From Enterovirga aerilata (lineage in GTDB: Bacteria > Pseudomonadota > Alphaproteobacteria > Rhizobiales > Beijerinckiaceae), in the NCBI RefSeq assembly GCF_013044135.1, contig NZ_JABEPP010000003.1:682001-746000 (forward strand): a stretch of DNA of 64,000 nucleotides. The letters are read 5' to 3'. The notes beneath the pieces were generated by a model. It was not told the origin of the DNA. It saw only the letters and a program-made list of their open reading frames with translations, and did not search any database. Positions 11,078 through 20,533 of this stretch are shown here, one piece after another. Every line of letters begins with the position of its first letter. Position 1 is the stretch's first letter. Made by a program: the position numbers and the translations under genes.

Positions 11078-12052
11078 ATGAGATTGAGTGCTCTGGCCTT
11101 CGGCCTGTCAGTGGGACTGCTGGCGGCTCTGCCCGCTTCGGCCCAGACGAAGTGGAACCTTCCCGCCGCCTATCCGGCCGACAACCCCCATACGGAGAAC
11201 CTGACCGCCTTCGCGAAGGACGTGGCGGACGCGACCGGGGGCAAGCTCCAGATCACCGTCCACGCCAATGCCTCGCTGTTCAAGGCCCCGGAGATCAAGC
11301 GGGCGGTCCAGACGGGGCAGGCTCAGATGGGCGAGGTGCTGATCTCGATCCATGAGAACGAGGACCCGATCTTCGGTCTGGACGTCGTTCCTTTCCTGGC
11401 GACCTCCTATCCGCAGGCGAAGAAGCTCTGGGAGGCCCAGAAGCCGGCCGTCGAAGCGAAGCTCGCCAGCCAAGGGATCAAGCTGCTCTTCGCCGTGCCG
11501 TGGGCGCCGCAGGGCCTCTACGCGAAGAAGGACATCAACTCGGTCGAGGACATGAAGGGGCTGAAGTGGCGCTCCTACAATGTCGGGACGGCGAAGATCG
11601 GCGAGCTCATCGGCGCTCAGTCGGTCACCGTCCAGGCGGCCGAGCTGCCCCAGGCGCTCGCGACGGGCGTCATCAATGCATTCATAACCTCTGGCGGCAC
11701 CGGCTACGATTCGAAAGTGTGGGAGTCGCTGACCCACTTCTACGATCTGCAGGCCTGGATTCCGAAGAACCTCACCTTCGTGAACCAAGCGGCCTTCGAC
11801 GGGCTGGACAAGCCGACCCAGGAGGCGATTCTCAAGGCGGCCGCCATCGCCGAGCAGCGGGGCTGGAAGGCCTGGGAGGAGAAGTCGGGCTGGTATCTCG
11901 ACCAGCTCAAGGCGCGCGGCATGAAGGTGCAGCCCCCGTCCGAGAGGCTCGCCAGCGACATGCGGAAGATCGGCGAGCAGCTCACGGCCGACTGGATCAA
12001 GAAGGCGGGAGCCTCCGGGCAGGCGGTTATCGACGCCTACAGGAAGATGTGA
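11078..12052 (+). CDS. TRAP transporter periplasmic solute-binding protein (DctP family)
   Basis: A 324-residue secreted binding protein. The N-terminus is a Sec signal peptide (LALFG-like hydrophobic core, cleavage likely after ALPASA), and the mature part has the two-lobe DctP fold. The carboxylate-binding region is near LKWRSYNVGTAKIGELIGA (residues 165-185), followed by LPQALATGVINAFITSGG. AAGGGGG precedes the ATG. It is the third gene of the TRAP operon. The ligand cannot be read from sequence. Confidence 0.93.
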   Translation: MRLSALAFGLSVGLLAALPASAQTKWNLPAAYPADNPHTENLTAFAKDVADATGGKLQITVHANASLFKAPEIKRAVQTGQAQMGEVLISIHENEDPIFGLDVVPFLATSYPQAKKLWEAQKPAVEAKLASQGIKLLFAVPWAPQGLYAKKDINSVEDMKGLKWRSYNVGTAKIGELIGAQSVTVQAAELPQALATGVINAFITSGGTGYDSKVWESLTHFYDLQAWIPKNLTFVNQAAFDGLDKPTQEAILKAAAIAEQRGWKAWEEKSGWYLDQLKARGMKVQPPSERLASDMRKIGEQLTADWIKKAGASGQAVIDAYRKM

Positions 12053-12754
12053 GCTCCTGCCCTTTCCGGGGTTTCGGCTGCGTGAGCCGAGGCCCGAGCT
12101 GAGGTTCATCGGATCCTCGCGGCAGGCGGCTCCGCGCCGCCCCATGTCGTTGGTGGCCACACGTCGTTGCAATCCGGCTGGGATTGTCGGAATCCCGTCC
12201 GCGATGGCTCTCGCGTCACGGTCGCGGCCACGGAAGGCCGGCGGGCGGCCTCTGCCAGCTACGGCAACGGCGCCTGGATCGGTCCGGGCCTTCGCCATCC
12301 GGCCTCGACGCTGCTGCCGCTAGCGTCCTGGATCAGCGGGTGCTCCGCCGCTGGTCCAGGACGCGCCGGATCGCCATGCCGCCCTTGGGGCCCGGAGCAG
12401 GGTGCCCCGGCTGATCTGCCGGAGAGGCCTCCGCTCTGTCTATTCGAGCCGGGCGGAGACCGAAGCGTTCCCCTGGTGGCTCTGGCGCCCGGGCGGGCAT
12501 CGGCGGCGCAGATCTTTGTTCAGTCTCGTTCCGTACAGGGCAAATCGATCCGGCCTGGGCGGGCGGCTCTTCCGGAAATCCGCAGCAGCTGCGGGGCGCG
12601 AAAGCGTGCCCTTTATTGCCGAGAATCAGGCGTTCCACTTATTCCATCGAGCCGTATCGACAATGGTCTAGGTCGGCAGCAGAGCTTCCGAGGGGACGAA
12701 AGTGCGCCCCGGGCGTTAATCTGCCGATGCGCCGTTCCACCCCGGGGCTCGCCA
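12053..12754. other. 700-base gene-free region
   Basis: No reading frame here shows a family I recognise or a credible ribosome site. Open frames on both strands, such as minus 12333-12638, are proline/arginine-rich and look like GC-driven artefacts. A weak stem CGGCT-GCGTG-AGCCG lies just after the TRAP binding-protein gene at about 12077-12091 and might end that transcript, but it lacks a T-run. Confidence 0.5.
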
Positions 12755-13300
12755 ATGATCTGGGCATCCGACAGCCAGGGCAGAACGACCTATGTCAGCC
12801 CGGAATGGCTCGTCCTCACGGGGCAAAGCCGGGCCGAGGCGGAGGGCCTCGGCTGGCTGGAGGTCACCCATCCGGCGGACCGCGAGATCGTTCTGGCCGT
12901 CGTGGAGGAGGCGAACAGGGCGGCGGCCGATTTCACCATCACGTTCCGGCTCCGCCGCAGGAACGGCGACTTCGTCTGGATGGTCGGCGGAGCGATGCCG
13001 TCCTTCTCGCCGCAGGACGGCCGGTTTCTGGGGTTCCTCGGCTCGATCTCCGAGGCCCCGAAGCTCGCGGCGTCGAAAGCCCATGGCCGGGTCGGCCATT
13101 ACCGCCCGCTGCCGCCAAGCCCGCTGACGCAGCCCCATTCGGTGCTGGACCTGATTGCCGACCATCTCCTGATGGCGCGCGCCCTGGCGGCGGAAGCCGG
13201 CGAGGAGATGTTGCGCAGCATCATCGACATGAGCCTGCTCGAAGCGGGGCAGAGGCTGGCTCGCTGCCACCGCGAGCGGAACAGCTCCGCGCTGAATTAG
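12755..13300 (+). CDS. Single PAS-domain protein
   Basis: A 181-residue cytoplasmic protein consisting of one PAS domain of the PAS_3/PAC kind (about residues 1-110: IWASDSQGRTTYVSPEWL, then a PAC-like FRLRRRNGDFVWMVG) and a helical tail of about 60 residues. No kinase, GGDEF or other output domain follows, so it may act by binding a partner. The ATG at 12755 is the only plausible start in frame; the upstream frame is unlike protein. It converges on the TPR-methyltransferase gene with 11 bases between. Confidence 0.75.
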   Translation: MIWASDSQGRTTYVSPEWLVLTGQSRAEAEGLGWLEVTHPADREIVLAVVEEANRAAADFTITFRLRRRNGDFVWMVGGAMPSFSPQDGRFLGFLGSISEAPKLAASKAHGRVGHYRPLPPSPLTQPHSVLDLIADHLLMARALAAEAGEEMLRSIIDMSLLEAGQRLARCHRERNSSALN

Positions 13301-13311
13301 CCTTTCGTCGG

Positions 13312-14649
13312 TCAGGCGGGCATCCGGGCCGTGACGACGAGCCCGCCGACCGGCAGGCCGCGCTCCTTCCGGAGGATGTCGCGTGCGATCGTGATCCCGG
13401 CGAGGCCGGCCCCGGCCAGCACGCGCTCGACGTAGCCGGCACGGTGGCTGTAGCGGCCATGCGGGTTGAGCCGAACCTCCTCCGGCCCTTCCTCCTCCTC
13501 CACCGTGAAGGCGATGAGCCCGCCCGGTCGCAGCGCGGCCGCGGCGGCGGCGAGCACCGCCTCGAGCGGGCCGAAATAGCAGAGCGTGTCGGCCGACACG
13601 ATCACGTCGAAACAGGCGGGGCGGCTCTGGAGGAAGCCCGTGAGCTCGCCGTGGACCAGCTCGTCGTAGCCGCCCCTCGAGGCGGCGCCCTGCAGCATCT
13701 TGGAGGAGAGGTCGACACCGACGAGGCGTGACGCGTATGGGCGAAGGAGGGGGCCGCAGAGGCCCGTGCCGCAGCCTGCATCCAGCACCGCGAGATCGCC
13801 CCCCGGCTTGCCGGCCGCCCCGGCCACGGCGGCACCGACGAGTTCCGGCGCGCGATAGTCCAGCTTGGCGAGCTTCGCATCGAAGGTCGCCGCGAAGCGG
13901 TCGAATGTCGTCTCGACGAAGGCGTCGCCGGCCCGCTCGGGGACGTCCCGTCCAGAGATCGCGGCGTAGAGATGGCGGGCGGTCGGGCTGTTCGGCTCCT
14001 GGTCGAGCCAGGCCCGCAGGATCTCGAGCGCCTTGTCGTACTCGCCCGTGGCCGTATAGGCGGAGGCGAGGAGGCGGCGCGTATCGGCGTTGCGCGGCTG
14101 CAGCTCCATGGCGTGCGCATGGCAGGCGATCGCCTCCTGGACGCGGCCGAGCCCGGAGAGGAGCCCGCCGAGATTGTCGTAGGCCTCGCGATGCCGGGGA
14201 TCGACCTCGATCGCGCGCCGGTAGGACGCCTCCGCCTCCTCCAGACGGCCCAGCGCCCGCAGCGCGACGCCGCGATTGCTGAGCGCGTCGCTATGCTCGG
14301 GATAGAGGCGGATCGCCGCCTCGTAGGCCTCCGCCGCCTCCGCCGGGCGGCCGAGCTCGGAGAAGATGTTGCCGAGATTGTTGTGCATGCCGGGATCGCC
14401 TCCGAGCGAGATCGCACGGCGTATCATCCGAACCGCTTCCTCGGACTTGCCCCGATGGTGGTGGAGCAGGCCGTAGAAGTGCAGCGCCGGCGCCCAGTCC
14501 GGCGCCGCTGCGACGATGCGCCCGTAGACCTCCTCAGCGGCCTGGAGGTCGCCCGACCTGTGCGCGGAGACCGCGATCTCCAGCGCCTCCTGCAGCGTGA
14601 CCACCTGGTCGCCGGATCCGGGCTCCGCTGGGGTGACGGTGTGCGGCAT
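13312..14649 (-). CDS. TPR-repeat protein fused to a class I SAM-dependent methyltransferase
   Basis: A 445-residue fusion. Residues about 18-240 form six tetratricopeptide repeats, the clearest of which read MHNNLGNIFSELGRPAEAAE and EAYDNLGGLLSGLGRVQEAI. Residues about 255-445 form a Rossmann methyltransferase with the SAM-binding motif VLDAGCGTGLCGPLL and the acidic loop VGVDLSSKML. Fusions of this kind occur in Hyphomicrobiales, but their substrate is not established. GGGAGG precedes the chosen ATG. It is divergent from the GT21 glycosyltransferase gene (127 bases between starts), which may hint at a glycan or lipid substrate. Confidence 0.9.
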   Translation of the reverse strand: MPHTVTPAEPGSGDQVVTLQEALEIAVSAHRSGDLQAAEEVYGRIVAAAPDWAPALHFYGLLHHHRGKSEEAVRMIRRAISLGGDPGMHNNLGNIFSELGRPAEAAEAYEAAIRLYPEHSDALSNRGVALRALGRLEEAEASYRRAIEVDPRHREAYDNLGGLLSGLGRVQEAIACHAHAMELQPRNADTRRLLASAYTATGEYDKALEILRAWLDQEPNSPTARHLYAAISGRDVPERAGDAFVETTFDRFAATFDAKLAKLDYRAPELVGAAVAGAAGKPGGDLAVLDAGCGTGLCGPLLRPYASRLVGVDLSSKMLQGAASRGGYDELVHGELTGFLQSRPACFDVIVSADTLCYFGPLEAVLAAAAAALRPGGLIAFTVEEEEGPEEVRLNPHGRYSHRAGYVERVLAGAGLAGITIARDILRKERGLPVGGLVVTARMPA

Positions 14650-14776
14650 GGCGGCCTCCCGGGGCTGCCCAGGCCCGGACGGCCCGATGATAGACATAAT
14701 CGTGGGCAGCACGCCACGAACCTTGTAGCGCCCCCGCTCGGCCTCTAAGTCCCTGATTGGTTTCGGAGAGGGACGG

Positions 14777-15931
14777 ATGACGGGTGCATTCTGGGCCGGC
14801 GCGTTTTGCCTTGCCGCGACGGTCGTGAACCTCGTCAGCCTGGCGGTGGCCGCGATCCGCATCCGCGGCCCGCGTGCGCCGCTGCCGGTCGGGGCGGATC
14901 CCCCGCCCGTCTCCATCGTCCGGCCCGTCTGCGGGATCGAAACGTTCAGCGAGAAGACGCTACGCTCCGGTTTCGAGCTCGACTATCCGGATTACGAGCT
15001 GATCTTCTGCGTCGCCCGGGCCTCCGATCCGATCGTGCCGCTCGTCCAGAAGCTGATGGCGGCCTATCCGGCCATTCCGTCGCAGCTCATCATCGGCGAC
15101 GAGCGCATCAGCGAGAACCCGAAGCTGAACAACTGCGTGCGCGGCTGGGAGGCAGCCCGTCACGACTGGGTGATCCTGGCCGATTCGAACGTTCTCATGC
15201 CGCGCGATTACGTCCAGCGGCTCCGGGCCTCCTGGCGCCCCGATACCGGTCTCGTCTGCTCCACGCCGGCCGGCTCCCATCCGGACGGGTTCTGGGCCGA
15301 GGTCGAGTGCGCCTTCCTCAACACCCTCCAGGCGCGCTGGCAATATGCCGGCGAGGCGCTCGGCTTCGGCTTCGCGCAGGGCAAGAGCATGCTCTGGCGC
15401 AAGGACATCCTGGAGGCGCGGGGCGGGATCCGGGCGCTCGCGGCCGAGATCGCGGAGGATGCGGCGGCGACGAAGCTCGTGCGCAAGGCCGGGCTGCACG
15501 TGCACCTCGTGGACGCTCCCTTCCAGCAGCCGCTGGGGCCGCGCACCGCTGCCGAGGTATGGTATCGCCAGCTCCGCTGGGCCCGGCTGCGCCGGGTCAC
15601 GTTTCCGCTCTTCTTCGCGCCGGAGATCTCGTCCGGCGCCGTGCTGCCGATGGCGGCGGGCGCGCTCTGGGCCGCGAGCGCGGGCTGGAGCGTGATCGGG
15701 ACGGTGCTGGCCGTCGCGCTGTTCTGGTACGGGCCGGAATTCGTGCTCGCCCGCCTCAAGGGCTGGCCGCTCTCGCGCCGCTCGCTTGTGACCTTCGTGG
15801 TCCGCGACCTGATGATCCTGCCGATGTGGGCCTATGCCTGGGTGGCCGTGCGGATCGAGTGGCGCGGCAATGCCATGTCCGTCCGGACCAAGGCGGCCGA
15901 GGCGCTCCGCGCGACGGGCACGGCCGTGTGA
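14777..15931 (+). CDS. GT21-family glycosyltransferase (ceramide glucosyltransferase / HpnI-like)
   Basis: A 384-residue membrane glycosyltransferase. It has an N-terminal membrane anchor, a GT-A domain from about residue 45 (VSIVRPVCGIETFSEKTL), a second aspartate motif in VILADSNVLMP near residue 135, an EDAAATKL motif near 230, and the processive-type R/QxxRW box as RQLRWARL near 265; two or three C-terminal helices follow. This is the GT21 pattern shared by bacterial ceramide glucosyltransferases and the hopanoid enzyme HpnI. No hpnJ or hpnK is near, so I favour a glycolipid role but cannot choose the acceptor. Confidence 0.85.
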   Translation: MTGAFWAGAFCLAATVVNLVSLAVAAIRIRGPRAPLPVGADPPPVSIVRPVCGIETFSEKTLRSGFELDYPDYELIFCVARASDPIVPLVQKLMAAYPAIPSQLIIGDERISENPKLNNCVRGWEAARHDWVILADSNVLMPRDYVQRLRASWRPDTGLVCSTPAGSHPDGFWAEVECAFLNTLQARWQYAGEALGFGFAQGKSMLWRKDILEARGGIRALAAEIAEDAAATKLVRKAGLHVHLVDAPFQQPLGPRTAAEVWYRQLRWARLRRVTFPLFFAPEISSGAVLPMAAGALWAASAGWSVIGTVLAVALFWYGPEFVLARLKGWPLSRRSLVTFVVRDLMILPMWAYAWVAVRIEWRGNAMSVRTKAAEALRATGTAV

Positions 15932-16007
15932 GCGCGGCGGCGGGCGGAGACCTCGACCGAGCGCACCGTCGTCCCGGACGAACGTGCCGGCCGGGCCTGA
16001 GGCCAGG

Positions 16008-16844
16008 TCACGCCTCCACGAAGGCGAGGAGATCGGCGTTGAGGAGGTCGGCGTTCACGGTCAGCATGCCATGGCCGTACTCGGGATAGGTCTTGAGCGT
16101 GCCGTTCCTCAGCAGCTTGATCGAGAGCTTGGCGCTGGCGCCGATCGGAACGATCTGATCGTCCTCGCCGTGCAGGACGAGGGTCGGGACGCCGATCGCC
16201 TTCAGGTCCTCGGTCTGGTCCGTTTCGGAGAAGGCCTTGATGCCGTCGTAATGGGCTTTCGTGCTGCCCATCATGCCCTGGCGCCACCAGTTCCAGATCA
16301 CACCCTGGTCGATCTTGGCGCCCGGCCGGTTGAAGCCGTAAAAGGGCCCGCTCGCCACATCCAGGAAGAACTGCGCCCGGTTCTCCGCGAGTGCCTTGCG
16401 GAAGCCGTCGAAGACCTCGACCGGCAGGCCGCCTGGATTGGCCTCTGTCTTGACCATGAGCGGCGGCACGGCGCTGACGAGGATGGCCTTGGCGACCCGC
16501 CCCTGAGGTTCTCCGTGCCTGGCAACGTAGCGGGCGACCTCGCCGCCGCCGGTGGAATGGCCGATATGGATCGCCCCTCTTAGATCGAGATGCTGCGCGA
16601 CCGCGGCGGCGTCGGCCGCGTAGCCGTCCATCGTATGACCGTCCCAGACCTGGGCGGAGCGGCCGTGGCCGCGCCTGTCGTGGGCGACGACCCGATAGCC
16701 TTTCGCGAGAAAGAAGAGCATCTGCCCGTCCCAATCGTCCGACGAGAGCGGCCATCCGTGATGGAAGACGATGGGCTGGGAGTCCTTCGGACCCCAGTCC
16801 TTGTAGAAGATCTCCGTCCCGTCCCGTGTCGTCACCGTGCCCAT
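16008..16844 (-). CDS. Alpha/beta hydrolase, non-heme chloroperoxidase type
   Basis: A 278-residue alpha/beta hydrolase close to the cofactor-free haloperoxidase/arylesterase group. Visible are the oxyanion segment [14 protein letters not shown] near residue 29, the nucleophile in [15 protein letters not shown] near residue 95, the acid in [12 protein letters not shown] and the histidine in YGHGML near 255. The ATG at 16844 follows AGAGGAGC. It stands alone; the natural substrate is unknown. Confidence 0.9.
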   Translation of the reverse strand: MGTVTTRDGTEIFYKDWGPKDSQPIVFHHGWPLSSDDWDGQMLFFLAKGYRVVAHDRRGHGRSAQVWDGHTMDGYAADAAAVAQHLDLRGAIHIGHSTGGGEVARYVARHGEPQGRVAKAILVSAVPPLMVKTEANPGGLPVEVFDGFRKALAENRAQFFLDVASGPFYGFNRPGAKIDQGVIWNWWRQGMMGSTKAHYDGIKAFSETDQTEDLKAIGVPTLVLHGEDDQIVPIGASAKLSIKLLRNGTLKTYPEYGHGMLTVNADLLNADLLAFVEA

Positions 16845-17119
16845 GCCCTGCTCCTCTCGCTGCTGACGTCTGGGGGCTGGCGCCGACGACATGGACCAGT
16901 CGCGACGGCCCTGTTTGCTCGATGAAGCGATTTCGCCCGATCGCTTCGCAGGGGATTTCGCACGATGCTTCGTCGTGGCGTGGTCCGTTCCTCATCCGGC
17001 AGGAGCGAGAGGCCTGGGTCGATCAGAGCCTGCATTCGGGCGCCTGACAAGGGGCCGGGCGCCGTGTGCGGGCCGCCAGCCAGTCGGAGTGGTTCGGTCC
17101 TCGGGGAGCGAGATTAATC

Positions 17120-18244
17120 CTAAAGGGCTAGGACATGGTTGTCCCACGCCTCTCGCCCGAGCGCGGCGTCGCCGAAACGGTCGGGGCCGCGCGGGCCTGC
17201 TCCGGCGAGATACGCTCCGCCATGGCCGGAGGTCACGACGAACAGCTCGGAACCGCTCGGCTGGCCGAGGGCGGGCGCCACCCCGCACACGTCCGGCAGC
17301 CGCTTGCGGCCGAGATAGCGCCGGCTCGCCCGATCCCAGAACGCGACCGTACCGCCTTTGGGCGAGGTCGCCGCGATCAAGCTCTCGCCCGCGCTGAGCG
17401 CGACGGAACCGACATAATTGTCGAGCGCGGCCAGGTCGTCCTCGGGCATGTCGAGGAAGCGCGCGCCTGCCTCGGGATCGAAGAGGCCGACGAGCGGCGG
17501 ACCCTCGTCCGGCGAGCCCTCCCATTGGCAGGCGAAGGCCGCCTGGCCGTCGGACGCGATGGCGAGGTGGCGGATGCTGAGCCCGCGCAGGTTCCGGCCG
17601 AGCTCGACGACGTGGCGCGGCTCGCCGCCCTCGAGATCCACCACGGCGAGGCTCGGGCGCATGCTGTCCGGGTTCAGGATCTCGCGTCCGGTCTCGGGCT
17701 GGGTCCGGGTTCCACCATTGGCGACGAGCATGGCGCCGTCGGGCAGAAGGCCGAGATCGTGCGGCCCGAGGCCGTGGGTCGGCATCTCGCCGACCCGCAG
17801 ATAGCCGGCCGCCGCGTCGTAGATGCCGAGGACGCCTTCCCCGGTCGCGATCAGGTTCTCCGTGGCGTAGAGCAGCCGCCCATCGGGCGAGAAGGCCCCA
17901 TGCCCGAAGAAGTGGCGGCCCGGCGGCGAGGTGATCACCTGCCGGACCGTTCCCGTTGCCCGGTCGATCACGGCGGCCCAGTTTCCCGGCCGCCGGGCGA
18001 AGACGACGATCTCCGCGGCGTGGGGCCGGGCGGTGGCGTCGTGGCCGCGCTCGGGGAGGCGCGTCGAGAAGAGCAGGCGTCCGTCGAGGTCGAAGGCATT
18101 GACGGCGGCCCCGTCCCGGTCGGAGCTTCGCATCGCGGCCGAGATGAAGACCGGCGGCAGGATGCCGCCGCGGGCCGATCCCGCGGCCATGCCGGCTGCG
18201 AGCGTGGCGCCGAGCTGCGCCAGGAAGGTGCGGCGCTCGATCAT
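17120..18244 (-). CDS. DUF1513 periplasmic beta-propeller-like protein, last gene of the iron operon
   Basis: A 374-residue exported protein with an N-terminal RRTFLAQLGATLAAG twin-arginine-like signal. The rest is made of propeller-like repeats (for example FGHGAFSPDGRLLYATEN and HDLGLLPDGAMLVANGG), which fits DUF1513. Its start is 1 base beyond the stop of the imelysin-like gene, so translation is coupled. DUF1513 genes regularly close imelysin/di-heme oxidoreductase operons; by that association it probably serves periplasmic iron handling, but no biochemical role is established. Confidence 0.88.
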   Translation of the reverse strand: MIERRTFLAQLGATLAAGMAAGSARGGILPPVFISAAMRSSDRDGAAVNAFDLDGRLLFSTRLPERGHDATARPHAAEIVVFARRPGNWAAVIDRATGTVRQVITSPPGRHFFGHGAFSPDGRLLYATENLIATGEGVLGIYDAAAGYLRVGEMPTHGLGPHDLGLLPDGAMLVANGGTRTQPETGREILNPDSMRPSLAVVDLEGGEPRHVVELGRNLRGLSIRHLAIASDGQAAFACQWEGSPDEGPPLVGLFDPEAGARFLDMPEDDLAALDNYVGSVALSAGESLIAATSPKGGTVAFWDRASRRYLGRKRLPDVCGVAPALGQPSGSELFVVTSGHGGAYLAGAGPRGPDRFGDAALGREAWDNHVLAL

Positions 18245-18245
18245 C

Positions 18246-19349
18246 TCAGTCTCCGTCCTGGCTGTTGAAGCCGATGGTGATGTCCAGGCTCTCCGACAGA
18301 GCCGGCCCGGCCACCTCTCTGGCCGAGGCGACTGCGTCGCGAAGCAGAACCAGGCGCATCCGGCCGCTCGCGTCTGCCGCGACGGCCCCGATGGAGGCGG
18401 GCTTCGCTGCAAGCTCCCCGGCGAGCGACCGCGCCGTGGCGAGGCCGGCGACGACGCTCTGGAGCTGATCCGGATCATGTGCCAGTGCGGCGCGGGCGAA
18501 CGCCTCCTGCTCCTCCAGGCCGATGCTGATCGCCCGGAGCGAGCGGCCCGACCGCCAGCCTTCCGCGAGCAGAGGGCGAGCCTCGTCCGAGTCCCTGCCG
18601 ATGACCGCGTTGATCTTCGCGTCCTGGATCACTTCCAGCATGGCAAGGTGGTCGGTCGCGAGCCGGGTCAGCGCTTCGCGCGCCTCGTCCGGGCCCGGCG
18701 CCTCCCAACGCGCGAGTTCGGGACCGGTCCAGGCCGCGAGCACCTCGCTCGCGATGCGGTCCACGCCCTCCGCGATGGCGAGGCCGAGGTCGCGCCGGCG
18801 GGCGCCCGCCTTATCCGGAGCCGCTATGGCGCGGGCGGCGGCGTCCGTCCCGCCCTCCGCCTCGCCGTAGAGCAGGCGTTCGAGGGCCGTGAGGCCCTGG
18901 CCGGCAACGCTCGCGCGGCGCAGACGCTCCGGCGCGAACGGCTCGTCGCCGGCGAGCAGCGAGGTCAGCGCACGGCTGACGGCATTTCGGCGCTCGGGCC
19001 AATGCGCGATGCGCTCGTAGCGGCTGTCCTCCGCGATCGGACCCGACCGCACCGCCTCGATTCCGGACCAGGCATCCGCAGCGGCGCCATAGGCGCGCTT
19101 CAGCGAGGCGAGGGCGCCCGCCTCCGGACGGGCCCGGAAGCTGCGCCAGGCCTCGGCCTGGCTTCCGGTCTCGGCCGCGAGCGCCCGGTATCGCGGGATG
19201 ATCAGCTCGCGCGCGATCCGCAATGCGATCTCGCGCTGGGACCGTTCCCCGGAGACCGCCTGTGCCGCCGCCCGCCTCGGCAGGAGCGGCAGGAGCAGCG
19301 CGCCGATGATGGCTGTGCGGCGCGTCGGGTGATCGTGGGTCGTCGTCAT
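18246..19349 (-). CDS. Imelysin-like protein, second copy
   Basis: A 367-residue exported protein of the imelysin (peptidase M75-like) superfamily with an RRTAIIGALLLPLLPRRAAA signal. It belongs to the shorter, divergent branch found as the second imelysin of these operons: it has SRYERIAHWPERRN near residue 110 and lacks the GxHxxE motif seen in the first copy at 22063-23343. The paired-helix pattern of the fold is clear. Its ATG overlaps the stop of the di-heme oxidoreductase by 4 bases (ATGA). The role is inferred from context as iron binding or relay in the periplasm. Confidence 0.88.
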   Translation of the reverse strand: MTTTHDHPTRRTAIIGALLLPLLPRRAAAQAVSGERSQREIALRIARELIIPRYRALAAETGSQAEAWRSFRARPEAGALASLKRAYGAAADAWSGIEAVRSGPIAEDSRYERIAHWPERRNAVSRALTSLLAGDEPFAPERLRRASVAGQGLTALERLLYGEAEGGTDAAARAIAAPDKAGARRRDLGLAIAEGVDRIASEVLAAWTGPELARWEAPGPDEAREALTRLATDHLAMLEVIQDAKINAVIGRDSDEARPLLAEGWRSGRSLRAISIGLEEQEAFARAALAHDPDQLQSVVAGLATARSLAGELAAKPASIGAVAADASGRMRLVLLRDAVASAREVAGPALSESLDITIGFNSQDGD

Positions 19350-20533
19350 AGGGTGCTCACGAAGGCGAGAAGGCGCTCCCGGTCGGCGGGGGGCAGGGCG
19401 CGGAAACGGGCGCGGGCAGCGGCTCCCTCGCCCCCGTGAAGGTCGATGGCTTCGGCGACCGTGCGGGCACGCCCGTCATGGAGCAGGCCGGCCCCGGCCG
19501 CCAGGGTGCGGGATACGCCCCAGAGCGGCGCCGTGCGCCATTCGGTCGGCGCGACTCCAGGCTCGGTCGCGCCGCCGTCGAGCCCAGGTCCGAGATCGTG
19601 CAGCAGAAGGTCGGTATAGGCCGCGACCGGGCCGCCCGGCGATGGAAGGGCCGGGCGGTGGCAGGACGCGCAGCCGGCATCCCGGAACACCGCCGCCCCG
19701 TCCGGATCGGCCGGCGGGGCTGCGGGTGCTGGGCGCGTGGCGAGGAAACCCGCGAGCAGGCGGACCAGATCCGCCGTGATCTCCGGTCCGTCGGGTTGTC
19801 CGCCGTGCGGCGCCGAGAGGCAGGCCTCCTGCGCCGGCGTGCAATCACCTGCAGCCGCATCGCGCCCGGGCGTCGACATCCCGAGATCGAGCGCGAAGGC
19901 CGTCTCGACCTGCTCGGCCAGCGTCGCTGCCGAGGCTTTCAGGCCGAACCGGCCGAGCCGGCGGGCGCCGTCTTTGCCGATTGTCCAGTTCGGGCGTCCG
20001 CGGACGCCGTCGCCTCCTCGCGCCTGCTCCTGCGCGATCGCAAGGATCGCAGCCTCGGGTATCTGCTCCAGCCCGCCGAGCCCGAGGAGGGGGGGCGCAA
20101 GGCGCGCGCCCGCACGGGTCGAGGGAGCGAGCGGACCATAGGTCAGGCCCTGGGGCCCGTAGCTGCCGCCGGCCAGGACGGCGAACCCCTCTCCAGGTAC
20201 TCCAGGCAGCCCGCGCGTCTGCATCTGGGCGCCGTAGACGGGGTCGGGCCGTCCGTCCGCGTCGGAGAAGCGAAGCACGAGCTGCTCGCCCACGACCGTT
20301 CCGTCTGCATCCAGGCGTGGCGGTGTTCGGCCCAGACCGCCGTGGCAGGCCTGGCAGGAGCGCGCATTGTGAAGCGGGCCGAGCCCGTCATTTCCCCGGG
20401 TCGAGGAGGGGGCCGGCACCCAGGCCCGCCGGAAGAGCGCGCGGCCGATCGCCGCCTCGAAATCGCCGGCCGCGAAGGCGGCACTCCCGATGATCGGGAC
20501 CGCCAGGAGGGCCGCGGCGAGAGCGCGCCGCAT
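19346..20533 (-). CDS. Di-heme c-type cytochrome oxidoreductase (DHOR family)
   Basis: A 395-residue secreted protein with an N-terminal signal (MRRALAAALLAVPIIGSAAFA). There are two c-type heme sites, CQACH near residue 60 and CASCH near residue 275, each followed by the cytochrome-like domain expected of the family once called 'thiol oxidoreductase'. C-terminal features include LHDLGPGLDG and LLHDGRARTVAEAI. The ATG shares one base with the stop of the multicopper oxidase (TGATG). Homologues sit between two imelysin genes in iron-regulated operons; a redox role toward iron is inferred. Confidence 0.92.
   Translation of the reverse strand: MRRALAAALLAVPIIGSAAFAAGDFEAAIGRALFRRAWVPAPSSTRGNDGLGPLHNARSCQACHGGLGRTPPRLDADGTVVGEQLVLRFSDADGRPDPVYGAQMQTRGLPGVPGEGFAVLAGGSYGPQGLTYGPLAPSTRAGARLAPPLLGLGGLEQIPEAAILAIAQEQARGGDGVRGRPNWTIGKDGARRLGRFGLKASAATLAEQVETAFALDLGMSTPGRDAAAGDCTPAQEACLSAPHGGQPDGPEITADLVRLLAGFLATRPAPAAPPADPDGAAVFRDAGCASCHRPALPSPGGPVAAYTDLLLHDLGPGLDGGATEPGVAPTEWRTAPLWGVSRTLAAGAGLLHDGRARTVAEAIDLHGGEGAAARARFRALPPADRERLLAFVSTL

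Noticed and set aside
12333-12638. 101-codon minus-strand ORF in the 12 kb gap
   Set aside because: Pro/Arg-rich, no ribosome site, no recognisable fold; treated as chance.
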